From DASUNQ01 sp044866775 (GTDB lineage: Bacteria > Acidobacteriota > Thermoanaerobaculia > Multivoradales > UBA5704), in contig JBIOUG010000195.1 in NCBI GenBank assembly GCA_044866775.1, positions 124,001 to 188,000 of the forward strand: a DNA stretch of 64,000 nt, read 5' to 3'. The stretch's first letter is position 1; each line of letters begins with the position of its first letter. The notes under the pieces were generated by a model. The model was given only the letters and a program-made list of their open reading frames with translations, was not told the origin of the DNA and did not search any database. The translations under genes and the position numbers were made by a program. Positions 16,872 to 25,323 of the stretch are shown here, piece by piece.

Positions 16872-17264
16872 ATGACCGACGACAGCGAGCTGGCGCAGCG
16901 ACTCCGCGAGGCAATGCAGCGCGACGCCGAGACGGCGCCCGATTTCGCGGTGACCCTGTCTCGCGCCAGAGCGCGGGCACGTGGCGCCCGCAGCGTGCGG
17001 CGTGCCGGAGCCCTCGCCGCGGCGGCCGCAGCGCTGGCGCTGGCGGCGGGCGCCTTGTGGCTCGCCCGGCCGGCGCGGGTCGAGCCCGCAGACTGGCCGA
17101 GCCTCGCGGAGGTGCGCGCGATCGACCGCTGGCGCCCGCCCACTGATGCCCTGCTCAGCTCCCCGGCGCGCGAGCTGCTCGAAACCACTCCCGCGCTCGG
17201 CCGACCGGCCCTCGACGGTTGGGGGTTCGCGGCCGGAACGGCGTCGAAGGAGAACCCCTCATGA
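16872..17264 (+). CDS. Putative membrane anti-sigma factor
   Basis: 130 residues from ATG 16872. A short acidic cytoplasmic N-terminus (DDSELAQRLREAMQRDAETAPDF-type sequence, about 55 residues) precedes one transmembrane helix (AGALAAAAAALALAAGALWL, about residues 44-66). The C-terminal periplasmic part of about 60 residues is Pro/Trp-rich (DWPSLAEVRAIDRWRPPTD). No zinc-binding HxxxCxxC motif is seen, so the assignment rests on size, topology and position directly after an ECF sigma gene. Its stop overlaps the next start (ATGA at 17261-17264). The arrangement resembles CnrY-CnrX-CnrH-type systems. Confidence 0.6.
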   Translation: MTDDSELAQRLREAMQRDAETAPDFAVTLSRARARARGARSVRRAGALAAAAAALALAAGALWLARPARVEPADWPSLAEVRAIDRWRPPTDALLSSPARELLETTPALGRPALDGWGFAAGTASKENPS

Positions 17265-17731
17265 AGCGTGCCCCTGACCTGTTCTTCCTCCTTCTCTTCC
17301 TCCTCCTTCTTCCCGCCATTGCCGGCAGCGCCCGGGCCGAAGCGGCCGCCGCGGCGCCCGCCGGGCCGCCCGGCGTCGCCGAGGATCCCATCGGCGAAGC
17401 CCTCTTCCCGGTCGAGCTGGTGATGCGCCATCGCACCCGGATCGGCCTCAGCGAGAGCCAGGGCGAAGTCATCCGCGGTGAGCTGCAGAAGGCGCAGGCC
17501 AAGTTCCTGGACGTGCAGTGGACGATGCAGGGCGCCACGGAGAGCTTGGTAGGCCTGCTGCGGGCGGAGCGCGTGGACGAGGCGAAGGCCCTGGCGCTGG
17601 CGGAGGAGGTGATGGGACTCGAGCGCGAGATGAAGAAGACGCAGCTCGCGCTCCTGATCCGGGTCAAGAACGCGCTGACCGCCGAACAGCGGTCGGCTCT
17701 CGAGCGCCTGCGCGCGGGGGCGCGGCCGTGA
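17261..17731 (+). CDS. Spy/CpxP-like periplasmic protein (LTxxQ-type helical)
   Basis: 156 residues. A strong signal peptide (APDLFFLLLFLLLLPAIAGS) leads into a helical hairpin: ELVMRHRTRIGLSESQGEVI matches the first LTxxQ-like motif (LSESQ), and NALTAEQRSALERL the second (LTAEQ). Proteins of this fold act as periplasmic chaperones or metal sensors (Spy, CpxP, ZraP, CnrX). Position between a membrane anti-sigma candidate and an exported protein suggests it senses envelope stress or metal for this sigma factor. It overlaps both neighbours by 4 bp (ATGA, GTGA), so co-translation is likely. Confidence 0.75.
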   Translation: MKRAPDLFFLLLFLLLLPAIAGSARAEAAAAAPAGPPGVAEDPIGEALFPVELVMRHRTRIGLSESQGEVIRGELQKAQAKFLDVQWTMQGATESLVGLLRAERVDEAKALALAEEVMGLEREMKKTQLALLIRVKNALTAEQRSALERLRAGARP

Positions 17732-19119
17732 AGCCGGCGCCGGCGGTCTTGGCGCTCCTCGCGGCAGCGACTCTCGCGGCTCCGGCGGGCCTGGCGGTGC
17801 GCCTCACGCACGACGCGGCACCCTCTCGGCTCAGCTACAACTTCGCGCGCGCGGTGGCGGTCGACGACAGCGGCACCGTTCACGCCGTCTGGTACGGCGG
17901 CCACGACGGCCGCACGCGCGTGCTCCACCGCCGCTCGCTCGACGAGGGGCTCACCTGGGAGCCGGAGGCCGCCCTGTCGGACACGATCGCCGTGGCCGCC
18001 CACCCGGCGATCGCCACCGCCGGCACCGAGGTCTACGTCGTGTGGCACGAGCTGACGGCCGGCGGCCCACGCATCCGGTTCCGCCGCTCCCGCGATCGCG
18101 GGACCACCTGGGAGCCTGGCCGCGCGCTCAGCAGCCGCCGGAGCGCGGCGCACGCCTCGGTGGCGGCGGCAGGCCCGGCGGTCCACGTCGTCTGGGGCGA
18201 CACGCGCGACGGACAGGCCGAGATCTACTCCCGGCGTTCCCTCGACGGCGGTGAGCACTGGAGCCCCGAGCGCCGCCTCTCGGCGGTGCCGTTCGAGTCC
18301 TGGGTCCCGGCGGTGGCTGCCGCGGGGGAGCGGGTGGTCGTGGCCTGGGTGGACTTGCGGGACGGCAACGAGGAGGAGTACTGCCGGATCTCGAAGGACA
18401 GCGGCGCCACCTGGGGCCGCGCCCGGCGGCTGACGGCCAACGCCGCCGACTCGTGGGCGCCTTCGGTCGCGATCGCCGGCGGCGCGATCCACCTCGCCTG
18501 GTTTGACCGCCGCGACGCCGGGGTCACCCACCGCGACGTGGAAGCCGCCCTGAACGCGGCGCTGGCGTTGCTCGGTCTGCCGCCCGAGCCGCTGCCGCCC
18601 ACGGACCCGCGGCTCTACTACCTGCCGCTGTTCGAGCAGCGCGTGCAGGAGAAGCTCCGCCGCATTCAGGCCACGGCTCCGGCCTGGGTCGCACAGGGCG
18701 GCGACCCGGCGGACCTGGAGGATCACCTCCGCCGCTTCGAGTCGCTCATGCGAACCTGGGTGACCGGCTGGGAGATCTACTCCAAGCGGTCCACCGACGG
18801 CGGCGCCACGTGGACCCCCGACCGCCGCCTGACGCGAGCGCCCGGCATCTCGCTACGCCCGTCGCTCGCCGTCGAGGGCGGCGACGTGGCAGTCGTCTGG
18901 TGGGACAGCAGGGACGGCGACACCGAGATCTACGCCAAGCGCTCGACCGACGCCGGCCGCACCTGGTCCCCCGACGCGCGCCTCACTCGCTCTCCCGGCA
19001 GCTCCGAACACCCCTCCCTCGCCATCCGCGATGGCCTCCTCCACGTCCTCTGGCACGACACCCGCGACGGCAACGCCGAGATCTACTACCGCCGGCTGCC
19101 AGCGGAACTGGTCCGCTGA
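17728..19119 (+). CDS. Secreted Asp-box (BNR) beta-propeller, sialidase-fold protein
   Basis: 463 residues from GTG 17728, which overlaps the preceding stop. A signal peptide (APAVLALLAAATLAAPAGLA) is followed by a six-bladed propeller with Asp-box motifs of the SxDxGxTW form: SLDEGLTW, SRDRGTTW, SLDGGEHW, SKDSGATW, STDGGATW and STDAGRTW. Repeated blade strands read VVWxDxRDG. A 70-residue helical insert lies at about residues 270-340. The sialidase arginine triad and FRIP motif are not evident, so enzymatic sialidase activity is doubtful. A binding or structural exoprotein is more likely, made under control of the sigma factor encoded upstream. Confidence 0.75.
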   Translation: MKPAPAVLALLAAATLAAPAGLAVRLTHDAAPSRLSYNFARAVAVDDSGTVHAVWYGGHDGRTRVLHRRSLDEGLTWEPEAALSDTIAVAAHPAIATAGTEVYVVWHELTAGGPRIRFRRSRDRGTTWEPGRALSSRRSAAHASVAAAGPAVHVVWGDTRDGQAEIYSRRSLDGGEHWSPERRLSAVPFESWVPAVAAAGERVVVAWVDLRDGNEEEYCRISKDSGATWGRARRLTANAADSWAPSVAIAGGAIHLAWFDRRDAGVTHRDVEAALNAALALLGLPPEPLPPTDPRLYYLPLFEQRVQEKLRRIQATAPAWVAQGGDPADLEDHLRRFESLMRTWVTGWEIYSKRSTDGGATWTPDRRLTRAPGISLRPSLAVEGGDVAVVWWDSRDGDTEIYAKRSTDAGRTWSPDARLTRSPGSSEHPSLAIRDGLLHVLWHDTRDGNAEIYYRRLPAELVR

Positions 19120-19146
19120 TCGGCGAGATCCGCGGCGCTCAGCGTC

Positions 19147-19359
19147 TCAGGACGATTCGACTTCGCTCGGCCCCTCGGGCGCCTTCGGGATCACGAGCCA
19201 GAGGACGATGTAGACGATGGTGCCCGGGAAGCCGGCGGAGCAGACGGAGATCAGGAAGTAGAGCAACCGTACCCAGGTGGGGCGCCAGCCCAGCCAGTCG
19301 GCGAGGCCGCCGCAGACTCCGGCGATGATGCGGTGGCGGCGGGAGCGATAGAGCGGCAT
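19147..19359 (-). CDS. PspC-domain small membrane protein
   Basis: 70 residues from ATG at 19359. The PspC signature RIIAGVCGGLADWLGWRPTW is followed by one strong transmembrane segment ending IVYIVLWLVIPKAP. Such proteins sit in the inner membrane and are often linked to phage-shock or envelope-stress responses. Length is normal for stand-alone PspC proteins. It is transcribed towards the sialidase-fold gene and follows the MFS gene on the same strand with a 45 bp gap. Confidence 0.9.
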   Translation of the reverse strand: MPLYRSRRHRIIAGVCGGLADWLGWRPTWVRLLYFLISVCSAGFPGTIVYIVLWLVIPKAPEGPSEVESS

Positions 19360-19404
19360 GGAGCGATTCTATGCGAGGCAAGCACCCGGCACGGGGTCCG
19401 GGCG

Positions 19405-20757
19405 CTACGCCGCGGCCTCCACCGGCACGGGCTCGGCGCCCTCCTCGCGGATGCGGCGGCGGACGATCGGCAGAAGGAGGAGACCGGGGACGGCGAGAAA
19501 CGCGGTGATGGTGAAGTAGGTCGCGTACCCGAGCTCCTCGACGCCGATCCCCGAGAAGGCGCCGGCCACGTCGCGGCCGAGCGAGAAGGTCGCGGTCAGG
19601 ATCGCGAACTGCGTCGCCGCGTGCTCGCGGTCGCACAGGTTCATGAGGAAGGACAGGAAGGCCGCGGTGCCCAGCCCCTGGGTGAACGACTCGACGACCG
19701 AGGCGCCGTAGATGCTCTGCCGCGGCAGCGCGAGCGCCGCCACCGCGACGTAGCCGAAGTTCGAGACGAGCTGCGCGACACCGAACCAGAGGAGGGCGCG
19801 GAAGATGCCGCGCCGCTTGATGTACCAACCGCCGAGGAGGGCGCCGAGGACGGTCAGGGCTACGCCGAGAGTCGTCGAGATGAGGCCGATCTCGGCCGGC
19901 GTGAGTCCCTTGTCCACCCAGAACGGCTTGATCATCCGCCCCATCGAGTTGTCGCCGAGCTTGTAGAGGAGACCGAAGAGGAGCACCGGCACCATCACCG
20001 GCTGCAACGCCCAGCGGAGCACCACCGGATCGAGGAACGAGGCGACGAAGAGGGTGCCGGCGACGACCGTCAGCGTCACCCAGAGCGCCTGCCAGTCGTT
20101 GTTCCGGGCGACCAAGAAGAGAGCCGCCGTGAGGACCAGGAGGATGACGCGCGCCGCCAGGAACTCCCCCCACCGGCGCTCGCCCGCCGTCGGCCGCCCG
20201 CGCGCCACGCGCGGCGAGAGCAGCGCGAGCGCGGCCAGTCCCGCGAAGAGGACGGCGGCCGCGACCCACATCGCCCGCCAGGGCATCCACTTGGTGAGCA
20301 TCAGCATCAGCCCACCGCTCGCCAGAAGCGCCGCCCGGTAGGCGGCGACGCGCATGCCGTTGATCGGCCCGCTGTCGGCAGGAGTGGAGACATCCACCGC
20401 GTAGGCGTCGATGGCGATGTCCTGGGTGGCCGAGGCGAGGGTGAAGGCGATCAGCACCGTCCAGAGGCGCCAGTCGGTCTGGCGCGGATCGAGGACGAGG
20501 AGCGCGAGGGTGATCAGCACCAGCGCCCCCTCCGCCACGGCGATCCAGGTCTGCCGCGCGCCGTAGCGGTCAACGAACGGCGCCCAGGCCGCCTTGATCG
20601 TGTAGGGCACGAACACCAAGCTCATCAGCCCGATGTCCTGCAGCGACACCCCGTGCAGCCGGAAGTAGACCGGCCAGACGTCGTAGGCGATGCCGAACGG
20701 GAACCCCTCCGCGAAGTAGAGGAGCGCGATCCAGGTGAGCTTGCGCCGAAAGTCCAC
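19405..20757 (-). CDS. MFS transporter, AmpG-like
   Basis: 450 residues from GTG at 20757. Twelve to fourteen hydrophobic segments are visible. The N-terminus (WIALLYFAEGFPFGIAYDVW) and the first inner loop VDRYGARQTWI match the AmpG muropeptide/acetyl-CoA transporter branch of the major facilitator superfamily. TQDIAIDAYAVD in helix 4 is a hallmark of that branch. It probably imports an anhydro-muropeptide or related peptidoglycan turnover product through the inner membrane. Substrate assignment is by family only. Confidence 0.82.
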   Translation of the reverse strand: MDFRRKLTWIALLYFAEGFPFGIAYDVWPVYFRLHGVSLQDIGLMSLVFVPYTIKAAWAPFVDRYGARQTWIAVAEGALVLITLALLVLDPRQTDWRLWTVLIAFTLASATQDIAIDAYAVDVSTPADSGPINGMRVAAYRAALLASGGLMLMLTKWMPWRAMWVAAAVLFAGLAALALLSPRVARGRPTAGERRWGEFLAARVILLVLTAALFLVARNNDWQALWVTLTVVAGTLFVASFLDPVVLRWALQPVMVPVLLFGLLYKLGDNSMGRMIKPFWVDKGLTPAEIGLISTTLGVALTVLGALLGGWYIKRRGIFRALLWFGVAQLVSNFGYVAVAALALPRQSIYGASVVESFTQGLGTAAFLSFLMNLCDREHAATQFAILTATFSLGRDVAGAFSGIGVEELGYATYFTITAFLAVPGLLLLPIVRRRIREEGAEPVPVEAAA

Positions 20758-20862
20758 GCCGGGAGTCTAGCGGGTGCAAGGCCGGCGCCACACGCGGTGT
20801 CCCGGCAACGCCTCGCGGCGCAGCCGGTGGTACTCTCGCAACTGCACTCGAAGGGACGACCG

Positions 20863-21714
20863 GTGGCCGCGACCCAGCTTCCCCGCATCCGTCCTCCAGC
20901 CGTCGCCGGGAGCTTCTATCCCGCGGCGGCGGCGACGCTGCGAGCGACCGTCGAGCGGCTGCTCGCGGAGGCGGCGGAGCGTGAGAGCGCCGTCCCCTCC
21001 ACCGCCCATCCGCCCAAGGCCGTCATCGCGCCGCACGCCGGGTACATCTATTCGGGACCGACGGCCGGCGTCGCCTTCCACGCCCTCGCCGCGGGCGGGC
21101 GAACGCTGCGCAAGATCGCCCTCCTCGGCCCGTCGCATCGGGTGCCGGTGCGCGGCCTGGCTCTGCCGGGAGCGGAGGGCATGGCGACGCCGCTCGGCGT
21201 CGTGCCAATCGACCGCGAAGGCGCCGGCGCCTCGCTCCGCCTGCCGCAGGTCCTGGTGCAGCCCGAGGCGCACGCCCGCGAGCACTCGCTGGAGGTCGAG
21301 CTGCCGTTCCTGCAAGTGCTCTTCCCCGCGGCCGAGGTGCTGCCGCTCGCGGTCGGGGGCGCCAGCCCCGAGGAGGTGGCCGAGGTGCTCGAGCAGGTGT
21401 GGGGCGGCGAGGAGACGGCGATCGTCGTGAGCTCCGATCTCTCGCACTACTTGCCGTACGCGGAGGCGCGGCGCGCCGACGAGGCGACGGCGCAGCAGGT
21501 GCTGGCGCTCGACGGCCCGCTCGACCCGCAGCAGGCGTGCGGAGCGGGACCGATCAACGGCCTCTTGGTGGCGGCGCGGCGGCACGGTCTGCGGCCCGCG
21601 CTGCTCGACCTGCGCAACTCCGGCGACACCGCCGGCGACCGCGACCAGGTCGTTGGGTACGGAGCGTTCGGCTTCTACCGGCGCAGCGCCGGCGCCGCTG
21701 CGGAGACGGCCTGA
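20863..21714 (+). CDS. amrB: Memo-family protein (AmmeMemoRadiSam system protein B)
   Basis: 283 residues from GTG 20863. Upstream sequence in frame lacks family similarity. Family signatures: RPPAVAGSFYPA at the N-terminus, VIAPHAGYIYSGPTA (His of the metal-like site), LLGPSHRVPV, EHSLEVELPFLQ and VVSSDLSHY. The fold is that of LigB-type dioxygenases, although bacterial Memo proteins have no established enzymatic role. The C-terminus GYGAFGFYR is typical. It is followed 32 bp later by the AMMECR1-family gene, the usual partner. The radical SAM member of the trio is not in the window. Confidence 0.92.
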   Translation: MAATQLPRIRPPAVAGSFYPAAAATLRATVERLLAEAAERESAVPSTAHPPKAVIAPHAGYIYSGPTAGVAFHALAAGGRTLRKIALLGPSHRVPVRGLALPGAEGMATPLGVVPIDREGAGASLRLPQVLVQPEAHAREHSLEVELPFLQVLFPAAEVLPLAVGGASPEEVAEVLEQVWGGEETAIVVSSDLSHYLPYAEARRADEATAQQVLALDGPLDPQQACGAGPINGLLVAARRHGLRPALLDLRNSGDTAGDRDQVVGYGAFGFYRRSAGAAAETA

Positions 21715-21746
21715 GCGCGGCGGCTCGCGCGCCGGCTTCCAGCACC

Positions 21747-22340
21747 ATGATCGAGCCGCTCGCGTCGCCCGACGTCGCCGCCCGCGGCCGGCTCCTTCTC
21801 ACGCTCGCCCGCGAGGCGGTCGAGGAAGCGCTCGGCCTCCGCCGCTGCGCCGACTGTGTCGAGATCTGGCTGCGTGAGCCCGGGGCCAGCTTCGTCACCC
21901 TGCGCCTCGCCGGGCGGCTCCGCGGCTGCGTCGGCTCGGTGCGGGCGGTACGGCCGCTGCTCGACGACGTGCGCGCCAACGCCCGCGCCGCCGCCCTCGA
22001 CGACCCGCGCTTCCCGCCGCTCGCGGTCCGCGAGCTCCCTGCGACGGCGCTCGAGGTCTCGCTGCTCTCCGCCCTCGAGCCGCTGGCGGCGGCGACCGAG
22101 GAGGCGCTCCTCGCGCTCCTCCGGCCGGGCGTCGACGGCGTCCTCCTCGAGCTCGACGACTACCGCGCGACGTTCCTGCCGCAGGTCTGGGAGCAGGTGC
22201 CCGATCCGCGGGAGTTCCTGGGCTGCTTGAAGCAGAAGGCCGGCCTGGCGCCGGCGTGGTGGGGGGAGGGGGTGCGGGCGTGGCGGTATACGGTCACGAA
22301 GTGGGCTGAGCAGGATGACCAGGGTCTTCCTCAGCTATAG
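21747..22340 (+). CDS. amrA: AMMECR1-family protein (AmmeMemoRadiSam system protein A)
   Basis: 197 residues from ATG 21747. Conserved AMMECR1 features: FVTLRLAGRLRGCVGSV (the LRGCxG motif), DPRFPPLAVRELP, and the C-terminal LLELDDYRATFLPQVWEQVP and EFLGCLKQKAGL. It forms the standard pair with the Memo gene upstream. The biochemical role is not established; a role in radical-SAM-linked modification is suggested by genome context in the literature. The last 26 bp overlap the start of the TIR gene, so the tail after WRYTVTKW may have been altered when that gene arrived. Confidence 0.9.
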   Translation: MIEPLASPDVAARGRLLLTLAREAVEEALGLRRCADCVEIWLREPGASFVTLRLAGRLRGCVGSVRAVRPLLDDVRANARAAALDDPRFPPLAVRELPATALEVSLLSALEPLAAATEEALLALLRPGVDGVLLELDDYRATFLPQVWEQVPDPREFLGCLKQKAGLAPAWWGEGVRAWRYTVTKWAEQDDQGLPQL

Positions 22341-24451
22341 GCGTGAGGACACCTCAGGCGTTGCCGGCCGGATCTACGAACGCCTGAAGTCCCGTTTCGG
22401 CCGGCGCCGGGTCTTCAGGGATCTGGAGAGCATTCCTCCGGGCGCCGACTTTCCAGCCACCATCGCAGATGCCGTGGGGTCGTGCAGTGTCCTGATCGCG
22501 GTGATCGGCAGGCACTGGTTGACGGTTCGAGATGCCGCAGGGCGCCGCCGGCTCGACGATCCGGAGGACCAGGTCGCGCGCGAGATCGAGCTCGCACTCG
22601 ACGGAGGCATCAGGGTCATTCCGGTGCTCGTCGAGGGCGCATCGATGCCGCCGCGAAAGGACCTCCCCGCAGCCCTGGATAGGCTTGCCGACCTCAACGC
22701 CCTGCGCCTCAGCGACGATCACTGGGACTCCGACATGGAGCGATTGCTTGAGGCGCTGTCGGTTCGCGGCCCTCTCCCACCTTCGCGCGAGGCGCCAAGC
22801 TGGGTTCGTTGGCAGTCTTGGCAGATGATCGCTACCCTGCTGATCGCGCTTCTCGCTTCGGGCGCCGGAGTTTTTTACTACGGCATATCGCGTCAGAGGC
22901 AGCAGGAAAAGAAGCCCACATCGAGGTTCGAGGCCACTCCGCGCCACGTGTCCCGGTCCTCGGCATCGTTCACTTTGGCAGTGGGTCGGGTGACGAGCGG
23001 CTGGAAGGCCTCGCCGATGAACTGGAAGAGCGGGTGCGAGCGATACTGGAGGGCTCGCACGAGGTGCTCCTCCCTTCACAAGAGAAGATGGAGCAGGTGA
23101 GCAACGCTGCAGGTACAGAAGGTGACATCCATGAATTCGCGGCCGATTCTGGCATCGATTTCCTGTTGACTTGGGAGATCAGCCCAGATGGTCTCTCTCT
23201 CCAAGTGGCTGGTACGCGCCCACCGCGCCACATCGGCTCCGTGCCGTTGAACGAGCTTACGCAGGAGACGCTTGACGCGAAAGCCGAAGCGGTCGCGCGA
23301 CGCACTAGGGCGGCGATAGGACTCCCTCCTGTCGCACGACGGGGAACGTGGGCAGCCAACTTCCTCGCCAGCAATCCGGCTGCCTACAAGCCGTACCTCG
23401 ACGGCCTCGAAGCGTTGGACAATGAACGATTCGAGCAAGCTGAAGGTTCTTTCTCAGTTGCGCTCCGGAAAGCTCCGGGTTTCACAATGGCGCGCTACCG
23501 CTTGGCATGGGCTTACGCGCTCGCTGGATACACCGAACAGGCTCACGGAGAGATTGCACAGGTGGCTGCGGCGGCCGCGACTCTCGACGATCGCGAAAAG
23601 CGATACGTGGCGGCCGCCAGACTCTACTTCCTGCGCGATTACGAGGAAGCCATCTCGGTCTACGAGGAGCTCATCAAGAAGTATCGATTCGAGGTCGAGG
23701 CCCGGCAGCACTTGGCCCAGATCTATCTCGATACGGAGCGGTATGATGAGGCCATTGAGCTATGGAACTGGATCGCGAAGTTCGAACCACGGGTCGCCGC
23801 AATAAAGCTGGGTGATACCTACCTGCAAAGGGGACGGTACGACCTGGCAGCTGAGGAGCTCGAGAAGGCGGTGCGTGAGTGGCCGGACGGTGCGCGAGCC
23901 CACGGCCTTCTCGGCAATGCCTACCAGGCCAGGGGTGAGCTCGATCGCGCGGCACGAGAGTACGAAGCCGCGCTTCCCGACGACCGTGACGAGGAGCCCC
24001 TGTACGACATCCTCATCGCATCGTACGTGCTGCAGGCGCTCAGGGGACATCCCGAGGAAGCCGCGCGGGGACTTGCCCTTCTCGTCGACCCCGACGTGCA
24101 GGTGAGCGTCTCCGACAGGACCGAGGCCGGTTTCCAGCTCGCCTATCTGCTGATGGCCCGCGGCCGATTCCGCCAGGCGGGTGGTCTTGGCGGACCTCGC
24201 AGGCGAGTTCTCGGCCGAGGAGATCACCGAAGCCACGGCATTGTCGGTTCGGGCTCAGTGCGCCATGGAGGTCGGCGAGCTGCAGAAGGCGCGAGGCGCT
24301 GATCGCGAAGGCGATCGCCGAGACTCCCAAGGGACACCCCCGCACACGCTACCTGTTCACACGCGGTCTGCTCGAGCTGCGGCTCGAAGCTGCCGATAGC
24401 GTGCGCCGCACCGCGCTTTCTACAGTCGAAGGGGCTGCTCGAACCTTGTAG
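22315..24451 (+). pseudogene. Frame-broken TIR-TM-TolB-like/TPR gene
   Basis: One gene appears split over three frames. Frame A (22315 to about 22920) encodes a TIR domain (RVFLSYRREDTSG; RRVFRDLESIPPG; DQVAREIELAL with the candidate catalytic Glu) and a transmembrane helix (MIATLLIALLASGAGVFYYG). Frame B (to about 24175) encodes a TolB-N/FlgO-like domain (VPVLGIVHFGSGSGDERLEG) and several TPRs (AIELWNWIAKFEP; GRYDLAAEELEKAV). Frame C continues VVLADLAGEFSAEEI after one extra G near 24178. Another extra G near 24295 shifts it again to ALIAKAIAETPKGHPRTRYL, ending at TAG 24449. At least three shifts are needed. Either the gene is dead or the assembly has indels. The intact form would be a membrane-anchored TIR signalling or NADase protein. 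Confidence 0.75.
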
Positions 24452-24882
24452 TAGCCGTAGGAATCGATTGCCGGAGCTGTCCGCGACGCCCGGTGAGTCG
24501 AGGTCGGGAGTGAACTCGACGTAGGTCGCGTCTGAGAGCTCCTCCAAGCACTCCGGTAGGGAAGCGCGAGTCGTCCTCCGGCTCCGGCGCGAAGCATGTT
24601 GTCCCCGGTTCGCCATAGACCAGATACCCCGTTTGCCCCTCGACGGGAAACGGGCCGGCGGATGCCGAGCCAACGCCGATTGCGGGATCGTCATCGGGGT
24701 TGGTCCTCAAGCGCAAGACGAGCGACCATCCGCCGGCAGGCTGTGTCGGAACGAGCGAACCATTCTGGCTAGGGGCTGATGACTTCGAGGAAGATCTGGT
24801 GCTCTCCCGCCGCAGGCAGCGGCACGGCCAACGCGAGCGACAGAGCGAGCAGCGGTTGCACAAACCTCGTCAGAGGGTACAC
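24452..24882 (-). pseudogene. Frame-broken small secreted protein gene
   Basis: A GTG at 24882 starts a good signal peptide (LTRFVQPLLALSLALAVPLP, then AAGEHQIFLEVISP) and stops at a TAG near 24770. Removing one C there gives SPSQNGSLVPTQPAGGWSLV, then LRLRTNPDDDPAIGVGSASA and a GYLVYGEPGTTCFAPE segment. Near 24555 the frame changes again to ELSDATYVEFTPDLDSPG. A fragment reading SYGYYKVRAAP lies in a further frame. No family is recognised; it looks like a beta-rich secreted protein. Its 3' end meets the end of the broken TIR gene. Confidence 0.55.
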
Positions 24883-24981
24883 GGCACGCCTCCTGCTAGT
24901 AGAGTTACTTAAGTATATCCCAAGGGCGTGCGAGGTGCTACCGCAACCATTGGCCAAGGCGACCTAGCCGATAGATGCTAG

Positions 24982-25050
24982 CAGTGGGGCCGCACGGTGC
25001 CGCAGGACGAGGTGTTCGCGCCGCTCCGCCGTAAGCTCAAGGCCCGGTGA
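24982..25050 (+). pseudogene. Antitoxin C-terminal remnant
   Basis: After an in-frame TAG at 24979, the frame reads GRTVPQDEVFAPLRRKLKAR and stops at TGA 25048-25050. This looks like the tail of a ParD/Phd-like antitoxin (xGxTVPxxEV…). The stop overlaps the GTG of the toxin-like frame (GTGA). The N-terminal part is missing. Confidence 0.55.
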
Positions 25051-25318
25051 TACCCCGGAGATTCGCGGTCGAGTGGTCCGCAGTGGCCCGCCGCGACCTC
25101 GCCAGAATCATCGACTACCTGGCGGACGAAAACCCTGCAGCCCCGCTTCGCGTCCTCTCGTGCATCGAAAAGCGCGCCGCGGCGCTCGACATCTTCTCGC
25201 GGTCTTCGACAGCCGCCGGAACCTCGAGGACATTCTCCTCGAGCGACTGCTGGGCGCCTGACGGCGAACCCCAGAGTCGGGCGCCTCTCTCTCGCCGGTG
25301 CGGATGCTCTATCGTAGT
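25047..25318 (+). pseudogene. Frameshifted RelE/ParE-type toxin remnant
   Basis: From GTG 25047 the frame reads RRFAVEWSAVARRDLARIID then YLADENPAAPLRVLSCIEKR, the typical first two helices of ParE-type toxins (WSxxAxxDLxxIxxYxxxxNP). After ALDIF the frame is lost. The expected later part appears in other frames as NLEDILLERLLGA and SPVRMLYRSG, which resembles the RELxxxxYRxxYR strands. The module is therefore inactive as assembled. Confidence 0.65.
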
Positions 25319-25323
25319 GGCGG

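Noticed and set aside
17728..19119. Calling the Asp-box protein a true sialidase
   Set aside because: The Asp boxes are clear, but the arginine triad and FRIP motif are not; only the fold is supported.
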